Assembly: GCF_001447195.1 (NCBI RefSeq)
Contig: NZ_LFRI01000148.1
Span: 1-50,960, forward strand
Source: Aquabacterium parvum
GTDB lineage: Bacteria > Pseudomonadota > Gammaproteobacteria > Burkholderiales > Burkholderiaceae_C
Reading direction: 5' to 3'
Length of the DNA stretch: 50,960 nucleotides
The position numbers and the translations under genes were made by a program. The notes under the pieces are model-generated. The model made no database searches and was not told the origin of the DNA. It saw nothing but the letters and a program-made list of their open reading frames with translations. The first letter of the stretch is position 1, and each line of letters begins with the position of its first letter. This document shows positions 47,589 through 50,960 of the stretch, one piece after another.

Positions 47589-49241
47589 TTACTTTGCGAA
47601 CACGGCCAAGCGAGTGGAGCGATTCAGGGCACGGCACTCGTCGAGGTTCATGCCGGCCGAGCCAGGGTTGGCCTCGTCACACAGCGGGCGAGTGGGGCCA
47701 AAGCCCACGACGCGCAGCCGTGCCTTGGGGATCTCCCATTGCTTTTCCAGGTACTCCGCCACGGCCTTGGCGCGCGCCACAGACAGCGCCTGGTTGGTGT
47801 TGGCCGAACCCACGCTGTCGGTGTTGCCGCTGAGCTCGAAGTAAGCGCTGCCGTTGTTCTCGATGAAGGGGATCATCTCGGTGTCGATGACACGTTGCGC
47901 GCGCTTGGTCAACTCGCTCGAGCCGGAGCTGAAGTTGACGGCCACCGGCTTGGTGACCGCAGCCGGGCTGGCCATGGCGCTGGCGCGGCCCGTGTCCGTG
48001 AACTCGGCCTGGGGCTTGGCGGCCTCGACCTTGGCCGCCGTGTCCTTGGCCAGCGCCGCCTTGATGAAGCGCAGGTCAAAGCTCTCCTGGGCGGGGATCA
48101 CCGGAGAGTTGGGGTTGGCCAGGGCGCCGGCGCCACGGTAGATCTGGTCGAAGCGCGTGTACACGCGCTCGTAGTGGTTCACGCCACCGACCAGGCCCAG
48201 CACGCGGGCGTTGTCGGACAGATCGGTCCAGACGACGTTGCCGAACAGTTGCTTGAGGAAGGGCTTGCCTTCGGTGCCGGCCAGCACCTTGAAGAACTCC
48301 ATCGAATTGATGAGGCCCTCAACGGCTTGATCGGGGTTGGCCTTCGCCACCTTCACGCCTTGCAGCCAGCCATCGACGAATTTCTGAAAGACCGCTTCGT
48401 TCTCGGGCTTCTTGAGCTCGCGCTGATCGCACACGATCACGTCGTAGATCAGGTTGGTGGCGGTTTTGGTGGAGTACACCACGTGGGCACCCTTGACGTC
48501 GCGCAGGGCCAGGGAAAGGTCGGGGTCCCAGAGGACGGCGGCGTTCACGTCGCCCGAGACGAACGCAGCACGCACGCCTGCGGTGCCTTCTTCCGGCTTG
48601 ATGAAGACCGTGCGCACCTGTTGCTTGGCGCGAGCGGTCATCGACGAGTTCTCGATGGCGTCGATCAGCATGCCGTGCGACGGCGTGAACTGGACCAGGC
48701 CCACGTTCTTGCCGGACAGGTCTTCGATGGTCTTGATGGCCGGGTCGCGGGCGATGACGGCGTCACCACCCTGGGTGTTGTCGACGATCAGGATGGCCTT
48801 GCCGTCGTGACCGGCGTTGCGTACATTGGGGTGCTCTTGCGCCCAGAAGTCAGAGGTGCGCCACACGCACTGCGCGCTCTTGGCTTCGAACAAGGTCGGG
48901 ATGGTCGGGATGTCGTCGTTGATGACGAACTCGACGTGCAAGCCCAGCCGCTCGTAAATGGAGCCCGCGGCCGTTTTCAGGCTGTTGCCGTTGGCCAGCA
49001 CGGCGGGGGCGTAGCCGTGAAAGCTCACCAGGCTGACCCGCAGCGGGTTGCTGGCAGAGCCGAGGGCGCCCTGGCGGGAAGCCGCAGCCGGTCTGGCCTG
49101 ACCAGGGGTGGTGATCGCGGTGTCCTGGGCCGAGCCTTGGACCTTGTCCTTGACCACCAGGTGCCATGCTGCGGAGCCGATGGCCCCCAGCGCGGTCAAC
49201 GCCAAAAGGGCCTTGGTCAGCCCGGTCATCTGATACGCCAT
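47589..49241 (-). CDS. Substrate-binding protein fused to OmpA peptidoglycan-binding domain
   Basis: The 550-aa protein has an N-terminal anchor (about 8-28, LLALTALGAIGSAAWHLV) with no clear cleavage site, so it is probably tethered in the inner membrane. Residues 65-400 are an NMT1/TauA-type periplasmic binding fold (NPLRVSLVSFHGYAPAVL, NVGLVQFTPSHGML, GDVNAAVLWDPDL). Residues about 430-550 are an OmpA-like domain (VNFSSGSSELTKRAQ, GNTDSVGS, NQALSVARAKAVAEYL) that binds peptidoglycan. The AGGGAGAACAAC ribosome site precedes the ATG. A solute-binding receptor clamped to the wall is unusual and suggests that the ligand or the wall distance is sensed. Confidence 0.88.
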   Translation of the reverse strand: MAYQMTGLTKALLALTALGAIGSAAWHLVVKDKVQGSAQDTAITTPGQARPAAASRQGALGSASNPLRVSLVSFHGYAPAVLANGNSLKTAAGSIYERLGLHVEFVINDDIPTIPTLFEAKSAQCVWRTSDFWAQEHPNVRNAGHDGKAILIVDNTQGGDAVIARDPAIKTIEDLSGKNVGLVQFTPSHGMLIDAIENSSMTARAKQQVRTVFIKPEEGTAGVRAAFVSGDVNAAVLWDPDLSLALRDVKGAHVVYSTKTATNLIYDVIVCDQRELKKPENEAVFQKFVDGWLQGVKVAKANPDQAVEGLINSMEFFKVLAGTEGKPFLKQLFGNVVWTDLSDNARVLGLVGGVNHYERVYTRFDQIYRGAGALANPNSPVIPAQESFDLRFIKAALAKDTAAKVEAAKPQAEFTDTGRASAMASPAAVTKPVAVNFSSGSSELTKRAQRVIDTEMIPFIENNGSAYFELSGNTDSVGSANTNQALSVARAKAVAEYLEKQWEIPKARLRVVGFGPTRPLCDEANPGSAGMNLDECRALNRSTRLAVFAK

Positions 49242-49253
49242 GTTGTTCTCCCT

Positions 49254-49925
49254 TTACTGCCCGTTGGCCAGGCCAAATTGATGGATGAGCGCCTGCATGT
49301 CCGCCGAGGTGCGGGACAGCTGCTCCAGGTCCCGTTCGGCGGCGTGGCGGCGCGTCTGGTGATCGGCTTCGAGCGCGGCACACTCCTGGGCCCCGCGCGC
49401 GATCTCCCGTGCCATCAGGGCCTCCAGGTCGGAGATCTGCTGGCGGATGGTTTTGAGCGCGTCCTCCTGCCGGGCCCGGATGGCGGCCAATTGCGCTTCG
49501 GTTTCGGCCTGTGAGGCCGAGACCCCGGCGCGCAGGGCCGCAGCGTGCTCGTTCATGGCGCGCACCTTGTGCGTGGCGTCGGAGATCGGGTCCTGGATGG
49601 TCCAGGTGTCGTCGGCGGCGTCGATGGCCTGGATGGTCTGCCTGCGAAGCCCGTCGTCCATGGCCTTGAGGCCATCGAGCAGGCGCAGCAGCCGCTCTGC
49701 CGGGTACGGGCTGGCGGGCACCCCCGCGTTCTCGTAGACCTGATCCAGCGACAGACCGGGCGACAGCGCGGCCACGTCGGTGCCAGCTGGCAAGGCGCCG
49801 CCCAAGTCGGACGGCTCTGCGGTCGACGCCTCGTGCGACGCATCCAGCGCGCCTGCTTCGTGTGAAACATCCTCGACACGGCTGACCAGGCCAGCCTTCT
49901 CGAGCAGGCTCATCATTCCTTTCAC
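49254..49925 (-). CDS. Coiled-coil protein, first gene of the PspA operon
   Basis: About 223 aa, no family recognised. A GTG at 49925 is preceded by GGGGAGAAGG; two ATGs follow at once (VKGMMSLLEKAGLV). After an acidic low-complexity stretch (VSHEAGALDASHEASTAEPSD) comes a helical domain: SPYPAERLLRLLDGLKAMD, then a long coiled coil (AAIRARQEDALKTIRQQISDLEALMAREI, ALEADHQTRRHAAERDLEQL). Cytoplasmic, without membrane segment. It lies 12 bp before the binding-protein gene. The coiled coil could contact PspA or the TM coiled-coil protein. Confidence 0.7.
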   Translation of the reverse strand: MKGMMSLLEKAGLVSRVEDVSHEAGALDASHEASTAEPSDLGGALPAGTDVAALSPGLSLDQVYENAGVPASPYPAERLLRLLDGLKAMDDGLRRQTIQAIDAADDTWTIQDPISDATHKVRAMNEHAAALRAGVSASQAETEAQLAAIRARQEDALKTIRQQISDLEALMAREIARGAQECAALEADHQTRRHAAERDLEQLSRTSADMQALIHQFGLANGQ

Positions 49926-50061
49926 GGCCTTCTCCCCTTCTGTTTGAAGCACGGCGCTGTGGCTGCCCGCTTCGGGCCCCTGCCGTATTGCGCTGTAGTT
50001 TATGCGAAGGGCATGGCGCTCGACGAGGGCGGACGCGGGGGCCAGATGGTTGAGGCGAGGC

Positions 50062-50826
50062 TCAAAACTCGCCGGCCTGGCTGCTCCACATCTTGCCAAC
50101 GCCTTGCGTGGCGGGCGCCTCGGGCAGCAGGGGCTGGGCCGGCTCTTCGCGGCTCGGCGGCTCGCTGAAATCCGGCTTGACCGCCTCCAGCCTTTCTTGC
50201 TCGGCGATCGTCTCGGCGATGGCCTTGAGCTCGACGGCAGCCGGGTCCGGCACCCACAAGGCGATCGGCAAAATGGCCAGCATCGCGCAGCCCACGTGCC
50301 CCAGCGCGCGCACCAGGCGCTTGGGCGAGTGCATGGTTTGCAGCAGGCAACCGCCCAGGATCGCCCCTGCGACGAGGCCCCCGATGTGCGCCACCTGATC
50401 GTTCGAGGGCCGGATGAACCCGAAGGCCAGCGTCAGGCCCACGGTCGGCAGCAGGCCGGAGATCGCCGCCTTGTCTTGCAGCAGTTCATGGCGTTGATCG
50501 CTCTCATCGAGCATGTAGGCCGCGAACAAAGCACCGCACAGCGCCATCACGGCACCCGATGCACCAACGCCGACGATCAGGTTGTACCGAACCTGACCCA
50601 GGATGTTGACCTGCTCGGCCATGGCCACGCCACCGATGGCGCTGGCCAGCCCTGCGAGCAGCCCGCCTGCCAGGAACACGGCCAGCGAGCCTCGGCCACC
50701 GAAGACGGCCTCGGCCAGCGGCCCGACATAGGCGAGCACGGCGAGGTTCATGAGCAGGTGCATCCAGTCGCCGTGCATGAACATGCCGGTCACCAGGCGC
50801 CAGGGCTCGGAGGTCAGGGTCAGGTA
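50062..50826 (-). pseudogene. Rhomboid intramembrane protease, N-terminus removed by an IS
   Basis: About 250 residues remain of a rhomboid serine protease: TSEPWRLVTGMFMHGDWMHLLMNLAVL, catalytic Ser in GASGAVMALCG and catalytic His in VAHIGGLVAG, then a C-terminal membrane helix and an acidic Pro-rich tail (EPPSREEPAQP). TM1 and the true start are missing: upstream of YLTLTSEPWR the frame runs into IS sequence. The gene is 136 bp from the next operon member on the same strand and is likely its original neighbour. The catalytic dyad is intact but TM1 loss makes activity doubtful. Confidence 0.8.
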
Positions 50827-50960
50827 GGGCCTGTTAACACAAACTGCGAAGCCCATCGACCACGAGCACGAAGCTGAGAAAGCCGAGAAACATCGCATCA
50901 AGCTTTTCGAACCGGGAGAAGATTCGGCGGTAGCCCTTGAGCCGCCGGAACAACCTCTCG
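50827..50960 (-). mobile_element. End of an IS5-like insertion sequence (continues beyond window)
   Basis: From about 50827 the sequence is the terminal part of an element: a probable end GGGCCTGTTAACAC, then the 3' end of a transposase gene on the minus strand. The flanking bases TA (50825-50826) may be a target duplication, which needs the other end to prove. Confidence 0.65.
50834..50959 (-). CDS. IS5-family (DDE) transposase, C-terminal fragment
   Basis: The frame enters from the right edge and ends at TAA (50834-50836), 7 bp from the presumed IS end. It encodes 41 residues beginning ERLFRRLKGYRRIFSRFEKL and ending in a hydrophobic stretch. This is the E-containing C-terminal helix of IS5-type DDE transposases (ExxFxxxKxxRRxxxRxDKL). 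The rest lies outside the window. Confidence 0.7.
   Translation of the reverse strand, partial: ERLFRRLKGYRRIFSRFEKLDAMFLGFLSFVLVVDGLRSLC

Noticed and set aside
49965..49977. GCCCG-CTT-CGGGC hairpin before the coiled-coil gene as terminator
   Set aside because: Five base pairs, no T tract, within the leader; could be a minor leader structure only.

Overview
The window is high-GC, densely coded DNA with the gene families and order typical of a beta-proteobacterium of the order Burkholderiales (Leptothrix/Rubrivivax/Comamonadaceae-like). This is an inference from protein families and from the linkage slt / barnase-barstar / maeB / thiL-pgpA-pncC, not from a database search. No rRNA, tRNA or CRISPR array was seen. 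Both edges lie in insertion sequences: the 3' end of an IS110-type element on the left (1-378), carrying a 242-bp tandem duplication and cutting the tail off a secreted-protein gene, and the end of an IS5-type element on the right (about 50827-50960), which has cut the N-terminus off a rhomboid protease gene.

Region 1 (0.8-8.6 kb) is mostly housekeeping: 5-formyl-THF cyclo-ligase, a soluble lytic transglycosylase, an NDUFA9-like NAD-dependent reductase, a secreted barnase-type RNase with its barstar, and a malic enzyme/phosphotransacetylase fusion (maeB). Region 2 (8.7-16.9 kb) is an apparently inserted three-gene operon on the minus strand. A NarL-type response regulator and a membrane hybrid histidine kinase precede a 1910-residue protein that joins a GMC oxidoreductase, an alpha/beta hydrolase with Cys at the nucleophile position, and a PhoD-like metallophosphoesterase. 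Region 3 (17.2-19.8 kb) returns to housekeeping genes (thiL-pgpA-pncC, a small membrane protein).

Region 4 (20.0-28.0 kb) is a tightly coupled plus-strand signalling operon: two membrane diguanylate cyclases, a hybrid kinase with REC and HPt, a REC-HD-GYP phosphodiesterase, an outer-membrane barrel and a small PstS-like periplasmic protein. Region 5 (28-41 kb) is mixed: small membrane proteins, a lipoprotein, an MFS exporter, an RlmN-like radical-SAM enzyme, an SDS-hydrolase-type alkylsulfatase divergent from an internally deleted LysR regulator, a GGDEF-EAL protein with a degenerate EAL domain, a frameshifted pseudopilin gene, a PEP-CTERM protein, a lipoprotein tyrosine phosphatase, and a WG-repeat membrane protein.

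Region 6 (40.5-50.9 kb) is the most striking part. A minus-strand operon encodes a coiled-coil protein, a substrate-binding protein fused to an OmpA peptidoglycan-binding domain, an ABC permease and ATPase, a membrane coiled-coil protein, a PspA/ESCRT-III-family protein, a tandem AAA+ ATPase with a degenerate first module, and a TerB-like protein. A TPM/zinc-ribbon protein converges on its end and a truncated rhomboid lies at its head. I read it as a membrane-stress or membrane-remodelling apparatus in which an ABC-type sensor/transporter spans the envelope and feeds a PspA-AAA+ pair. Each protein family is recognisable; the joint function is inference.
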